Assembly: GCA_934229725.1 (NCBI GenBank)
Contig: CAKQDX010000006.1
Location: forward strand, 1-64,000
Reading direction: 5' to 3'
Length of the DNA: 64,000 nucleotides
From: an uncultured Streptococcus sp.
GTDB taxonomy: Bacteria; Bacillota; Bacilli; Lactobacillales; Streptococcaceae
Shown here: positions 54,570 to 63,695 of the stretch, one piece after another
Numbering within the stretch: position 1 is the stretch's first letter
Layout of the letters: every line of letters begins with the position of its first letter
Translations under genes and position numbers: made by a program
The notes under the pieces: model-generated
The model's database searches: none
What the model was told of the DNA's origin: nothing
Seen by the model: only the letters and a program-made list of their open reading frames with translations

Positions 54570-55421
54570 ATGGGTATACTGTCGTCCATTGATATTGATT
54601 TTTGGCGGTCACTCTTTGATAGTCCGTTGAAAGTTATCGTCAATAGTTTGGACATATTGATTGTTGCTTTTTTAATTTACCGCTTTATTAGGGCCCTGAG
54701 GGGAACCAAAATCATGACCCTAGTTCAAGGGGTAGTCTTATTTATTTTTGTAAAATTCATTTCTGATTTTATAGGCTTCACGACGATTTCTTATTTGATG
54801 AATCAGGTCATCAATTACGGTGCCATTGCGGCTGTTGTGATATTTGCGCCAGAGATTCGTTCGGCACTGGAAACATTTGGTCGTACGCCACAGCATTTTT
54901 TGCAAAATAAAGAAGTGAGTTCAGACGAAAAGTTGGTTCAAGCTTTTGTTAAAGCCGCTAAGTACATGAGTCCTCGTAAGATTGGAGCCCTCGTTTCTAT
55001 TGAACAGACGCAGACGCTGCAAGAACAAATTGTGACAGGAATTCCTCTTGATGCGGTTGTAACAGGGGAACTGTTGATTAATATTTTTATTCCTAATACA
55101 CCGCTTCATGATGGGGCAGTTATCATCAGAGATAATAAGGTTGCGACAGCATGTTCTTATCTACCGCTTTCAGAATCTAATAAAATTTCTAAGGAATTCG
55201 GAACACGTCACAGGGCTGCTATTGGTCTTTCAGAGCAAACAGATGCTCTTACCTTTGTCGTATCTGAAGAAACGGGTGCGATTTCCATTGCTTATAAGGG
55301 CAATTTCTTGCATGGACTGTCCATTCAAGAGTTTGAGCAAGAGTTGAGTCTTATTTTGTTGAAAGAGCAAGAACCTCGTCAGTCATTCTTCCAACGTTGG
55401 ATGGGAGGTAGCAAAAAATGA
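54570..55421 (+). CDS. cdaA: Diadenylate cyclase CdaA
   Basis: The 283-residue protein has three N-terminal membrane helices (to about residue 85) and a DAC domain with DGAVIIRDN and GTRHRAAIGLSE, the DGA and RHR motifs that bind ATP. It makes c-di-AMP from two ATP, controlling potassium, osmolytes and wall stress. The ATG at 54570 is preferred to a GTG three codons upstream because AAGAAAG then has normal spacing. It overlaps cdaR by 4 bases. Confidence 0.95.
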   Translation: MGILSSIDIDFWRSLFDSPLKVIVNSLDILIVAFLIYRFIRALRGTKIMTLVQGVVLFIFVKFISDFIGFTTISYLMNQVINYGAIAAVVIFAPEIRSALETFGRTPQHFLQNKEVSSDEKLVQAFVKAAKYMSPRKIGALVSIEQTQTLQEQIVTGIPLDAVVTGELLINIFIPNTPLHDGAVIIRDNKVATACSYLPLSESNKISKEFGTRHRAAIGLSEQTDALTFVVSEETGAISIAYKGNFLHGLSIQEFEQELSLILLKEQEPRQSFFQRWMGGSKK

Positions 55422-56383
55422 AGCGTTTTGTAAATTTCTTTAAAAATGATCGTTTATGGCAGATTCTAGTTGCTCTATTCTTTGCAGTTATGCTATTCGT
55501 CACGGCTTGGTCTGGTAATACGCAAAATAAAAATAATAGTTCAAGTGCATCTAATACCTTTACACAAACCGTTGAGTCGGTTCCTGTTGATATTAAATAT
55601 GATAGTGATAAGTATTTTATTAGTGGTTATTCCTATGATGCCGAGGTCTATTTGACAGCGACCACACAGTTGGCTTTAACGACTGAGACTAGTAGTGATA
55701 CGCGTCACTTTAAATTAGTGGCAGACTTGTCAAATCTAGGCCAAGGAACTAGTCGAGTGCCTATTCAGGTCAAAGATTTGCCAGCTGGAATGTCTGCGCA
55801 AGTGTCACCATCAACCTTGACAGCAACTATTGGTAAAAAAGCCAGCAAAACCTTTGACGTAGTAGCTAACATCACTTCTGATAAGTTGGCAAATGGCTAC
55901 GAAGTGAAAAAGGTTAGTTTGGATGAAACCAAGGTAGAGGTGACGTCAAGTGAAGATATCATCAATCAAATTGACCACGTTCAAGCAGTCTTGGAAGGCA
56001 GTGCCAACTTGTCTGATGATTATGATGGCAACTTAGTGTTGCAAGCCGTTTCAGCTAATGGAACAGTCTTGGCCAGCTCTATCTCACCAGCTAAGGTACA
56101 TGCCAAGATTACTTTGAGAAAATTGAGCAAATCTGTCCCCGTTAAGGTAGAGTTAACTGGAGATAAGGCTAGTAATGTATCTAGTATCAGTTATAGTTTT
56201 GATCGTGGTCATGTGACCATTGTTGGTAGTCAGGAAGCTATGGACAAGATTGATAGCATCACTGTTCCAGTAGATATTAGTCATGTGACCAAGGACACTA
56301 CACAAACGCTCAAGCTTTCGGCCGATGGTGTGACGGTGCAACCAAATACGGTTAAAGTTAATTTGAAGGTCACACAAAAATAG
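55418..56383 (+). CDS. cdaR: CdaR (YbbR-domain regulator of CdaA)
   Basis: The 321-residue protein has one N-terminal membrane helix (about 12-31) and three or four YbbR repeats outside (for example VPVDIKYDSDKYFISGYSYD, VPIQVKDLPAGMSAQVSPST, VPVKVELTGD). CdaR binds CdaA and tunes c-di-AMP synthesis. The cdaA-cdaR-glmM order is conserved in Firmicutes and the three proteins form a complex. Confidence 0.93.
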   Translation: MKRFVNFFKNDRLWQILVALFFAVMLFVTAWSGNTQNKNNSSSASNTFTQTVESVPVDIKYDSDKYFISGYSYDAEVYLTATTQLALTTETSSDTRHFKLVADLSNLGQGTSRVPIQVKDLPAGMSAQVSPSTLTATIGKKASKTFDVVANITSDKLANGYEVKKVSLDETKVEVTSSEDIINQIDHVQAVLEGSANLSDDYDGNLVLQAVSANGTVLASSISPAKVHAKITLRKLSKSVPVKVELTGDKASNVSSISYSFDRGHVTIVGSQEAMDKIDSITVPVDISHVTKDTTQTLKLSADGVTVQPNTVKVNLKVTQK

Positions 56384-56606
56384 AGAATGACCATTTTCCA
56401 AGTTTATGTAAGATAGACAGAAGGAGAAGGGCTAATCTGGTAAAATTGGCACGATAGCCAAAAAGTTATACAAGAAGGGTTGAAAATATCGGTGAAATCA
56501 GATAAAGTTAAACTATCTAGGTAGATTTCACTAGATTACTTTTGCTCTTGTTAGACAGCATCACAGTTTAAGGAGGATTTAGTGCTGGGGCACTAAAAGT
56601 AAAATT
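56384..56606 (+). other. cdaR-glmM intergenic region with leader hairpin
   Basis: AAGGAGG (56570-56576) is 30 bases from the glmM ATG. Between them TTTAGTGC (56578-56585), loop TGGG, and GCACTAAA (56590-56597) form a perfect 8-bp hairpin; taken out, it leaves 10 bases between the site and the ATG. The same stretch also encodes a GTG-started four-codon ORF (GTG CTG GGG CAC TAA, 56582-56596) with ideal spacing from AAGGAGG. No terminator is evident. Confidence 0.6.
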
Positions 56607-57959
56607 ATGGGTAAATATTTTGGAACAGACGGTGTTCGTGGAGAAGCTAATGTTGAGCTCACGCCTGAATTGGCCTTTAAATTAGGTCGCTTCGGTGGTT
56701 ATGTGCTTAGCCAACATGAAACTGGCCGTCCTAAGGTCTTTGTGGCACGTGATACACGTATTTCAGGAGAAATGTTAGAATCAGCTTTGGTAGCAGGTCT
56801 TCTATCAGTAGGTATCGAAGTCTACAAACTTGGGGTACTTGCGACTCCAGGTGTTTCATACTTAGTACGTACGGAAAATGCCAGTGCTGGTGTTATGATT
56901 TCAGCCAGCCATAATCCAGCTCTTGATAATGGTATTAAGTTCTTTGGGGGAGATGGCTTTAAATTGGATGATGCGCGTGAAGCAGAAATTGAAGCCCTTC
57001 TTGATGCAGCAGAAGATACGCTTCCACGTCCATCAGCTGAGGGTCTTGGAACACTTGTGGATTATCCAGAAGGTCTTCGCAAGTATGAAAAATTCTTGGT
57101 GGCAACAGGTGTTGATCTTGGTGGATTGAAGGTTGCCTTGGACACTGCTAATGGTGCAGCTGCTGTGTCAGCTCGTAATGTTTTCCTTGATTTGAATGCC
57201 GATATTACGGTTATCGGGGATCAACCAGATGGTCTTAACATCAATGCTGGAGTGGGTTCAACACATCCAGAGCAATTGCAAGCCTTGGTTAAAGAAAGTG
57301 GTTCAGCCATTGGTCTTGCCTTTGATGGGGATAGTGACCGTCTCATCGCTGTTGATGAAAATGGTGATATTGTTGATGGCGACAAGGTCATGTACATTAT
57401 CGGTAAACACTTGTCTGAAAAAGGTGAGTTGGCTAAAAACACAATTGTGACAACTGTTATGTCAAACCTTGGTTTCCACAAGGCACTTGATCGTGAGGGA
57501 ATTAATAAGGTCGTGACTGCCGTTGGTGACCGTTATGTTGTTGAAGAAATGCGTAAAAATGGCTATAACCTTGGTGGTGAACAGTCTGGTCACGTTATTA
57601 TCATGGATTACAATACAACTGGTGATGGTCAATTGACAGCTATTCAATTGACTAAAGTCATGATTGAAACAGGTAAGACCTTGTCTGAATTAGCATCAGA
57701 AGTGACGATCTACCCTCAAAAACTGGTTAATATTCGTGTGGAAAATAGCATGAAAGATAAGGCTATGGAAGTTCCTGCAATTGCAGCTATCATTGAAAAA
57801 ATGGAAGCTGAGATGGCTGGAAATGGACGTATTTTGGTTCGCCCTAGTGGTACAGAACCTCTCCTTCGTGTTATGGCAGAAGCACCAACAGATGATGAAG
57901 TGAATTACTATGTTGACACTATTGCGGATGTCGTCCGTGCGGAAATTGGGTTGGACTAA
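56607..57959 (+). CDS. glmM: Phosphoglucosamine mutase
   Basis: The 450-residue protein has [13 protein letters not shown], the phosphorylated Ser101 in [12 protein letters not shown], the metal loop DGDSDR and the C-terminal [12 protein letters not shown]. It converts glucosamine-6-phosphate to glucosamine-1-phosphate for UDP-GlcNAc. GlmM also binds and inhibits CdaA in related species. The start has no adjacent ribosome site; see the leader hairpin entry. Confidence 0.97.
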   Translation: MGKYFGTDGVRGEANVELTPELAFKLGRFGGYVLSQHETGRPKVFVARDTRISGEMLESALVAGLLSVGIEVYKLGVLATPGVSYLVRTENASAGVMISASHNPALDNGIKFFGGDGFKLDDAREAEIEALLDAAEDTLPRPSAEGLGTLVDYPEGLRKYEKFLVATGVDLGGLKVALDTANGAAAVSARNVFLDLNADITVIGDQPDGLNINAGVGSTHPEQLQALVKESGSAIGLAFDGDSDRLIAVDENGDIVDGDKVMYIIGKHLSEKGELAKNTIVTTVMSNLGFHKALDREGINKVVTAVGDRYVVEEMRKNGYNLGGEQSGHVIIMDYNTTGDGQLTAIQLTKVMIETGKTLSELASEVTIYPQKLVNIRVENSMKDKAMEVPAIAAIIEKMEAEMAGNGRILVRPSGTEPLLRVMAEAPTDDEVNYYVDTIADVVRAEIGLD

Positions 57960-57961
57960 AT

Positions 57962-58402
57962 ATGATTAATAAGCTTAAAGCTTTTATGGCCACAGAAGTT
58001 TTTAAATACCTTTTCTTTGGTGTTTTGGCGACTGTAGTTTATATGGTTAGTCGTACCTTGATTTTTGCTGTGAGTCAACAAGGTACCCTATCAGCAGTTT
58101 TGGCAAATGCCATTGCCATCGTTTTTGCTTTTTTCACGAATGATGTTTTTGTGTTCAGTCAAGCAAAAGCTGGTATGGCTACACGCTTTGTTAAATTTGT
58201 GGGAGCTCGCCTCTTAACCTTGGTTCTTGATTTGGCTCTCGCCTATTTCTTGGTAGATACCTATCCAGAGATTATCGGTCAATTTGTTGGTCATAGTCAT
58301 GCTTGGGTAAATGGAATTGAAAGCTTATTCTCACAAGTTTTGATTATTGTTCTTAACTACGTTATTTCAAAATTCTTTGTCTTTACTGGAGACAAGACAT
58401 AA
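57962..58402 (+). CDS. GtrA-like membrane protein
   Basis: The 146-residue protein has four membrane helices and the GtrA pattern (FKYLFFGVLATVVYMVSRTLIF, ANAIAIVFAFFTNDVFVF). GtrA proteins help move lipid-linked sugars across the membrane during polysaccharide or teichoic acid glycosylation. It follows glmM after 2 bases, so it shares the transcript. Its sugar is unknown. Confidence 0.85.
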   Translation: MINKLKAFMATEVFKYLFFGVLATVVYMVSRTLIFAVSQQGTLSAVLANAIAIVFAFFTNDVFVFSQAKAGMATRFVKFVGARLLTLVLDLALAYFLVDTYPEIIGQFVGHSHAWVNGIESLFSQVLIIVLNYVISKFFVFTGDKT

Positions 58403-58407
58403 GATAC

Positions 58408-58460
58408 AAGGAAGTTGCTAGGAAATGTGTTAAAAGCATTTCTTACCAACCTCCTTTTTT
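58408..58460 (+). terminator. Terminator of cdaA-cdaR-glmM-gtrA-like unit
   Basis: AAGGAAGTTG pairs with CAACCTCCTT and AGGAAATG with CATTTCTT around the loop, then six T. Confidence 0.75.
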
Positions 58461-58468
58461 GATATAAT
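58460..58468 (+). promoter_or_regulatory. Extended -10 promoter of trmK
   Basis: TG-A-TATAAT directly after the preceding terminator. Confidence 0.65.
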
Positions 58469-58498
58469 GAAGAGACCTTAAAAATAGAAAGATGAAAG

Positions 58499-59185
58499 AT
58501 GTACGTACAATTATCTCAACGCCTTAAGGACGTAGCAACCTTCGTCCCTAAAGACGCAAAACTTTTAGATGTAGGTAGTGACCACGCCTACCTCCCTATT
58601 TATTTACTTGAAAAGGGCTTGATTAGCTCAGCTATTGCTGGTGAAGTGGTGAAAGGCCCTTATGAATCTGCTCTTACTAATGTCTCAGCTTCTGGTTTCA
58701 AAGATAAGATTGACGTGCGCTTGGCTAACGGCTTGGCAGCTTTTGAACCTTCTGATGCTGTCACAACTATCACGATTTGTGGTATGGGGGGACGTTTGAT
58801 TGCGGATATTCTTGATTCTGGTAAGGATAAACTTAAGGGTGTGGAACGTCTGATTCTGCAACCCAATAATCGTGAAGACGACCTTCGTATTTGGTTGATG
58901 GAAAATGGTTTTACCATTGTCGCAGAAGCCATCATGACCGAAAATGGCAAATACTACGAAATTATGGTGGCTGAGGCTGGTCAAATGACTCTATCAGATA
59001 AAGAGGTTCGCTTTGGACCTCATCTCATGAAAGACCAGTCTCAAGTCTTCCAGCTCAAATGGCAACGTGAAATCAATAAATTAGAGATTGCTTTAGGATC
59101 CATTCCTTTAGCCAACCAGGCTGATCGTTTATTTGTCGAAGAGAAAATCCAAACCATTAAGGAGGTTTTGAACCATGTTAGCTAG
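58499..59185 (+). CDS. trmK: tRNA (adenine22-N1)-methyltransferase TrmK
   Basis: The 228-residue SAM enzyme has [15 protein letters not shown] (SAM loop), [15 protein letters not shown] and [16 protein letters not shown], the TrmK signature. It methylates A22 of some tRNAs. The 3' end overlaps the next gene by 11 bases, so they are co-translated; this pairing is conserved in Firmicutes. Confidence 0.93.
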   Translation: MYVQLSQRLKDVATFVPKDAKLLDVGSDHAYLPIYLLEKGLISSAIAGEVVKGPYESALTNVSASGFKDKIDVRLANGLAAFEPSDAVTTITICGMGGRLIADILDSGKDKLKGVERLILQPNNREDDLRIWLMENGFTIVAEAIMTENGKYYEIMVAEAGQMTLSDKEVRFGPHLMKDQSQVFQLKWQREINKLEIALGSIPLANQADRLFVEEKIQTIKEVLNHVS

Positions 59186-59963
59186 TGAACTTATTAAGTC
59201 TTATGAAAGCTTTTGTCCACAGGAACTTTCCATGGAAGGTGATGTGGTTGGTTTGCAGATTGGCAGTCTGGACAAAGAGATTCAGAATGTCATGGTTACC
59301 TTGGATGTTCGTGAGAATACAGTAGCCGAAGCTATTGAAAAAGGTGTGGACCTCATCATTGCCAAGCATGCCCCTATTTTCCGTCCGGTTAAGGATTTGG
59401 TGTCTTCGCCTGACCGTGATATTTTGCTGGACCTGGTTAAGCATGATATTGCAGTCTATGTGAGCCATACCAATATTGATGTGGTGGATGATGGTCTCAA
59501 TGATTGGTTTTGTGACTTACTTGATATTAAGAAGACCACTTATTTGACGGAGACTGCTGACAATCATGGAATTGGTCGAGTGGGTGATATTGTGCCACAA
59601 ACCATTGAAGAACTTGCTCTTAAAGTTAAGTCTGTCTTTGGCTTAGATAGTGTTCGCCTAGTACGTTATAATTATGAAAATCCTCTTGTTAACCGTGTGG
59701 CTATTTGTGGTGGTAGCGGTCAAGGATTTTACAAGGATGCTTTGAAAAAGGGTGCCCAAGTCTTTATCACGGGTGATGTTTATTACCATACTGGTCAGGA
59801 AATGATTACTAACGGTCTTTTGGCAATTGATCCTGGTCACCATATTGAAGCTCTCTTTATCGCAAAGATTGCTGAGAAACTTGAGGCTTGGAAGCTTGAG
59901 AAGGGCTGGAATGTGACAATTCTTGAAAGTCAGTCGTCAACTAATCCCTTTGACCATCTCTAG
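59175..59963 (+). CDS. Nif3-like dinuclear metal centre protein
   Basis: The 262-residue protein has [41 protein letters not shown] and [21 protein letters not shown], the His/Asp ligands of the two-metal site. Members form hexamers, sometimes annotated as GTP cyclohydrolase I type 2, an unproven name. ATG at 59175 lies within trmK with AAGGAGG at 59159-59165. Confidence 0.9.
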   Translation: MLASELIKSYESFCPQELSMEGDVVGLQIGSLDKEIQNVMVTLDVRENTVAEAIEKGVDLIIAKHAPIFRPVKDLVSSPDRDILLDLVKHDIAVYVSHTNIDVVDDGLNDWFCDLLDIKKTTYLTETADNHGIGRVGDIVPQTIEELALKVKSVFGLDSVRLVRYNYENPLVNRVAICGGSGQGFYKDALKKGAQVFITGDVYYHTGQEMITNGLLAIDPGHHIEALFIAKIAEKLEAWKLEKGWNVTILESQSSTNPFDHL

Positions 59964-59975
59964 GAGGACCTATCT

Positions 59976-60803
59976 GTGACTTGGCTTTTACATCAACATG
60001 TGGTCTTTTTGGCCTTACTTGCTGGTCTTTTCACTTGGGGTTGTACCATTGTCGGCTCGGCTATTGTTTTCTTTTTCAAGCATATTAGCCGTAAGTTGTT
60101 AGATATCATGATGGGCTTTGCGGCTGGAGTCATGATTGCGGCCTCTTTCTGGTCACTCTTGGACCCTTCTTTAGCTTATGCCAGCCAAAATGGCTATGGG
60201 AAGTGGTCTTGGTTTCCAGCGGCAGCTGGCTTCTTACTTGGTGGTGTCGCCCTTCGTTTGATTGATGCGGTCGTCCCTCACTTGCATTTGGGGAATGATA
60301 TTTCAAAAGCAGAAGGTATTCAACCTCGAAAGAAGAAATTGTCAAAGACAGCCCTGCTCTTTTTGGCAATTACGATTCATAATTTTCCAGAGGGATTGGC
60401 GGTTGGTGTTACCTTTGGTGCCCTAGCTGGTGGGAATATGACACTTGCTGGTCTTATGGGAGCCATTGGCCTAGCTATAGGGATTGGTTTGCAGAATGTC
60501 CCTGAAGGTGCAGCCCTTTCTATTCCTATTCGAGCAGATGGAAAATCTCGACTCAAGGCCTTTTATTGGGGATCTATGTCAGCCATCGTGGAGCCTATAG
60601 GGGCTGTTATGGGAGCTGCTCTTGTTATGTTGATGATGGCGATTATTCCTTATGCTTTGGCTTTTGCGGCTGGTGCCATGATCTTTGTGGTAACGGAGGA
60701 ATTGATTCCTGAGTCACAGACCAATGGAAATACAGACGTTGCAACCTTGGGTCTTATGGTTGGCTTTGTTGTCATGATGGTCATGGATGTGGCCTTGGGC
60801 TAA
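59976..60803 (+). CDS. ZIP family metal transporter
   Basis: The 275-residue polytopic protein has the paired metal-site motifs HNFPEGLAVGVTFG and QNVPEGAALSIPI with the SISR-like loop (FKHISRKLLDIMMGFAAGVMIAAS). ZIP proteins take zinc, iron or manganese into the cytosol. The start is GTG at 59976, fixed by AGGAGG 7 bases upstream. It is 12 bases after the Nif3-like gene and ends the operon. Confidence 0.92.
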   Translation: MTWLLHQHVVFLALLAGLFTWGCTIVGSAIVFFFKHISRKLLDIMMGFAAGVMIAASFWSLLDPSLAYASQNGYGKWSWFPAAAGFLLGGVALRLIDAVVPHLHLGNDISKAEGIQPRKKKLSKTALLFLAITIHNFPEGLAVGVTFGALAGGNMTLAGLMGAIGLAIGIGLQNVPEGAALSIPIRADGKSRLKAFYWGSMSAIVEPIGAVMGAALVMLMMAIIPYALAFAAGAMIFVVTEELIPESQTNGNTDVATLGLMVGFVVMMVMDVALG

Positions 60804-60813
60804 AAAAAATACT

Positions 60814-60851
60814 AAAGAGCTGTGCCTATGTGTATAGGACTCAGCTCTTTT
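60814..60851 (+). terminator. Terminator after the ZIP gene
   Basis: AAAGAGCTG (60814-60822) and CAGCTCTTT (60842-60850) with an inner CCTAT/ATAGG stem. Confidence 0.85.
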
Positions 60852-60870
60852 CAAATAGATGGAGTAAAAA

Positions 60871-61959
60871 ATGAAGATTGCAATTGTTGGCGCAGGTATC
60901 GTCGGTTCAACGGCTGCCTATTACTTGTCAAAGGAAAAAGAAGTAGAAGTTACTGTTTTTGACCATGGTCTTGGACAGGCAACTAAGGCAGCTGCGGGGA
61001 TTATTAGTCCTTGGTTTTCCAAGCGTCGTAATAAGGCCTGGTATCGCATGGCCCGTTTTGGGGCCGATTTTTACCAAGATTTGGTTTCTGATCTTGCAAA
61101 TGATGGTTATGACACGAGCTTCTATGATCAGTCTGGTGTGGCCCTTCTCAAGAAAGACGATAGTAAATTGGATGGTTTGTATGAGCATGCTGGGACCAGA
61201 CTCGAAGAATCACCCATTATTGGTGAACTCTCTATTAAAAATGCGAGCACTCTTCCTGAATTCACTGGATTTGACCGTTATCTCTATGCTTCTGGGGGAG
61301 CCAGAGTCGAAGGTGCAGAACTGACGGCTACTTTGATTGAGGCCTCTGGTTTTGAAAAAGTAGAGGGGCTAGTCACACTCTCTCCTCTTGATAATGGCAC
61401 CTACGAGATTAATGGTCAAACTTTTGATAAGGTCATCCTTGCTTGTGGTGCCTGGCTAGGTCAAACGCTTGAACCCCTTGGTTTTCAAGTAGATGTTCGC
61501 CCCCAAAAAGGTCAATTGCGTGACTATTTCTTTGAGGGCATGGATACTGGTAAATTACCAGTTCTGATGCCAGAGGGCGAATTAGATGTCATTCCTTTTG
61601 CGGGTGGAAAGATTTCGGTAGGGGCTAGCCACGAAAATGACCAAGGCTTTGATTTGACAGTTGATGAGACTGTACTTGCAAGTCTAGAGGAAGAAGCTAA
61701 GACCTATTTCCCTGACTTAAGTACGGCCAAGTCCTTCTCGGAACGTGTGGGAACTAGAGCTCACACGAGTGATTTCTCGCCTTTCTTTGGAGAAGTTCCA
61801 GAGCTTAAAAACGTCTTCGTTGCTTCAGGTTTAGGCTCCTCTGGTCTTACAACAGGGCCACTGATCGGAAAAAATCTGGTTGATTTGGCCATGAACCGCC
61901 CTGGTAACTTGGACAGTGCAGATTATCCAGTCGCTAATTACATAAAGAAACAGGATTAA
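60871..61959 (+). CDS. FAD-dependent oxidoreductase (DAO family)
   Basis: The 362-residue protein starts with the Rossmann FAD motif GAGIVGSTAAYYLSK and has GLGQATKAAAGIISPW, VILACGAWLGQTLEPLG, the DAO-like substrate domain and a second FAD site (VASGLGSSGLTTGPLIG). Relatives include D-amino acid dehydrogenase (DadA), glycine oxidase (ThiO) and sarcosine oxidase. I cannot assign the substrate. It is a single-gene unit. Confidence 0.88.
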   Translation: MKIAIVGAGIVGSTAAYYLSKEKEVEVTVFDHGLGQATKAAAGIISPWFSKRRNKAWYRMARFGADFYQDLVSDLANDGYDTSFYDQSGVALLKKDDSKLDGLYEHAGTRLEESPIIGELSIKNASTLPEFTGFDRYLYASGGARVEGAELTATLIEASGFEKVEGLVTLSPLDNGTYEINGQTFDKVILACGAWLGQTLEPLGFQVDVRPQKGQLRDYFFEGMDTGKLPVLMPEGELDVIPFAGGKISVGASHENDQGFDLTVDETVLASLEEEAKTYFPDLSTAKSFSERVGTRAHTSDFSPFFGEVPELKNVFVASGLGSSGLTTGPLIGKNLVDLAMNRPGNLDSADYPVANYIKKQD

Positions 61960-61987
61960 GACTAGTTATCCTTCCTAAAATATTCAG

Positions 61988-62034
61988 AATCAGTTAGCTT
62001 TCTCTCACTATCGAGAAACGTTGGCTGATTTTTT
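61988..62034 (+). terminator. Terminator of the FAD oxidoreductase gene
   Basis: AATCAGTTAGC pairs with GTTGGCTGATT and inner TTTCTC with GAGAAA, followed by six T. Confidence 0.88.
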
Positions 62035-62074
62035 ATTAGAATACAGAACATCTATTTCTTATTTAATTAGAAGA

Positions 62075-62083
62075 TGATAAAAT
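62075..62083 (+). promoter_or_regulatory. Extended -10 promoter of the secreted hydrolase
   Basis: TG-A-TAAAAT. The leader contains an imperfect hairpin, GTGTTCGTCAC with GTAGGTGAATAC (62090-62113). Confidence 0.55.
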
Positions 62084-62135
62084 ATTAAGTGTTCGTCACT
62101 TGTAGGTGAATACTAATAAAAAATGGGAGGGGACT

Positions 62136-63482
62136 ATGTTCCAAAAAGTTAAAATTTATATGGCAGTCTTACTAGCCTTGTTGGCTATCAGTTTAGGCCT
62201 GTCAGTAAAGTCGGTAGCAGCAGAAGACTTGGCTGTAACAAAGACAAGTATTGTCTTAGAAAGTTATGAGTTTGGGCCGGCTGTGACCAAGGTTATCTTT
62301 GAATTTAATCAGAAGGTAACGCCAGAGGTGGTCCACAGCGCTGCCAAGGTAACAACTGCAGGGGTCAGTCGTCAGGTGACGAATTCGTATGTGTCTGACA
62401 ATCAGGGTCATGTGGTTTATTTTGACAATAGTAAGTATGTGACGCTTGAATTGAGCTTGCCGTCCTACAATCGCTACAATATGGGTGGCAATGCTGAACC
62501 TATGTATTTTAATCTTTCCACTTGGACCAACCAATGGTTAGACAGTTACATGGTAACACTGAGCGATTTGTCGGTAGTGGCAGAAGGTAGTAATCAGTCG
62601 CAGATGGTTTCCTCAGAGCAGGATGCCATCAACAATCGTCTGATGCCAACAGCAGAGGTCTTCAATGAGCGTGGACAAGTTGGAAACATGCAGTATGCGG
62701 CCTATAGTGCTCAGACCGGTACAGGTAATGGCACAAAACCTTTGATTGTCTGGTTACATGGTATTGGCGAGAGAGGGACCGATATGAATATTCCGCTTCT
62801 TTCAAATGACGTTTATGCGCTTACCCAGCCTGATATTCAAGGTCACTTTCTAACGACTGGAGACCAGGCGCGTGGTGTCAACGTACTAGCTGTTCAAAGC
62901 CAGACACCATGGGGCTCTGACAATGCAGCCCAACTCAAAGAGACTATTGATAGCTACCTCTCTAATCACCCAGAAGTAGACAAGGGACGTATCTATCTGG
63001 CTGGAGCATCCAATGGCGGTGGTATGGTCTTGACCATGGGCGCAACCTACCCAGACTATTTTGCTGCACTCATACCTATTTCAGCACCTTTAACCCTTGA
63101 TCAGTCTGGTATTGATAAGCTTAAGAATCAGCCTATGTGGTTGATTCACACGAAATCAGATGCAACGGTACAACCAGAGAATAGTGCTTTGCCTTTATAT
63201 AAGAGCTTGATTACCTCTGGAGCTACTAACAAGTGGTTCTCATACTATGAAACAGCAACAGGAACTGATCTTCCTGGGACAGAGTATGATGGGCATTGGG
63301 CTTGGATTTATTTCTTCCATGACCAGGTGATTGGCGTTCAGCACCCTGAAAATACGAAAAATTGGGAGGGTTACAGTGGTATGGTAGCAACCGACCCAAC
63401 CTATGGCGGTGGCTCTCGAGCTAGTGTCAATGGGCAAACTTATAACAGTATCTTTGACTGGATGAGTGCTCAAAGACACTAA
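62136..63482 (+). CDS. Secreted alpha/beta-hydrolase (PHB-depolymerase/acetyl-xylan-esterase-like)
   Basis: The 448-residue protein starts MFQKVKIYMAVLLALLAISL and has a signal peptide with a likely cut after SVAA. Residues to about 145 form an Ig-like N-domain; the catalytic domain holds LIVWLHGIGERGTDMN, the nucleophile in LAGASNGGGM, an Asp in IHTKSDATVQ and a His in YDGHWAW. No wall-sorting end is seen, so it is likely released. GGGAGGGG sits before the ATG, favoured over an ATG 10 codons upstream. The substrate may be an esterified polysaccharide or lipid; unproven. Confidence 0.82.
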   Translation: MFQKVKIYMAVLLALLAISLGLSVKSVAAEDLAVTKTSIVLESYEFGPAVTKVIFEFNQKVTPEVVHSAAKVTTAGVSRQVTNSYVSDNQGHVVYFDNSKYVTLELSLPSYNRYNMGGNAEPMYFNLSTWTNQWLDSYMVTLSDLSVVAEGSNQSQMVSSEQDAINNRLMPTAEVFNERGQVGNMQYAAYSAQTGTGNGTKPLIVWLHGIGERGTDMNIPLLSNDVYALTQPDIQGHFLTTGDQARGVNVLAVQSQTPWGSDNAAQLKETIDSYLSNHPEVDKGRIYLAGASNGGGMVLTMGATYPDYFAALIPISAPLTLDQSGIDKLKNQPMWLIHTKSDATVQPENSALPLYKSLITSGATNKWFSYYETATGTDLPGTEYDGHWAWIYFFHDQVIGVQHPENTKNWEGYSGMVATDPTYGGGSRASVNGQTYNSIFDWMSAQRH

Positions 63483-63538
63483 AGAGAATGGTACTCTCAC
63501 TCTATAAAGTGAGTAATGCAAGAGATTATCTTTAATTC

Positions 63539-63565
63539 AAAAGGATTTCAATGGAAGTCCTTTTT
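63539..63565 (+). terminator. Terminator of the secreted hydrolase gene
   Basis: AAAAGGATTTC, loop AATG, GAAGTCCTTTTT; an 11-bp stem with one G-U pair. Confidence 0.85.
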
Positions 63566-63631
63566 CCATTTGATTAAGAAAATGGACAGCTTTGATTTTC
63601 TTAATGAAAGCTTAATAGCTCTGGCTTTGTC

Positions 63632-63660
63632 GTGACAAGGGGGCTGAAAAATGCTAAAAT
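63632..63660 (+). promoter_or_regulatory. Promoter of rmlA
   Basis: GTGACA (63632-63637), 17 bases, TAAAAT (63655-63660) with TG-C before it. Confidence 0.65.
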
Positions 63661-63695
63661 AAAGGTAATATATTAGAGAAAAAAGGAGCCTTCTT

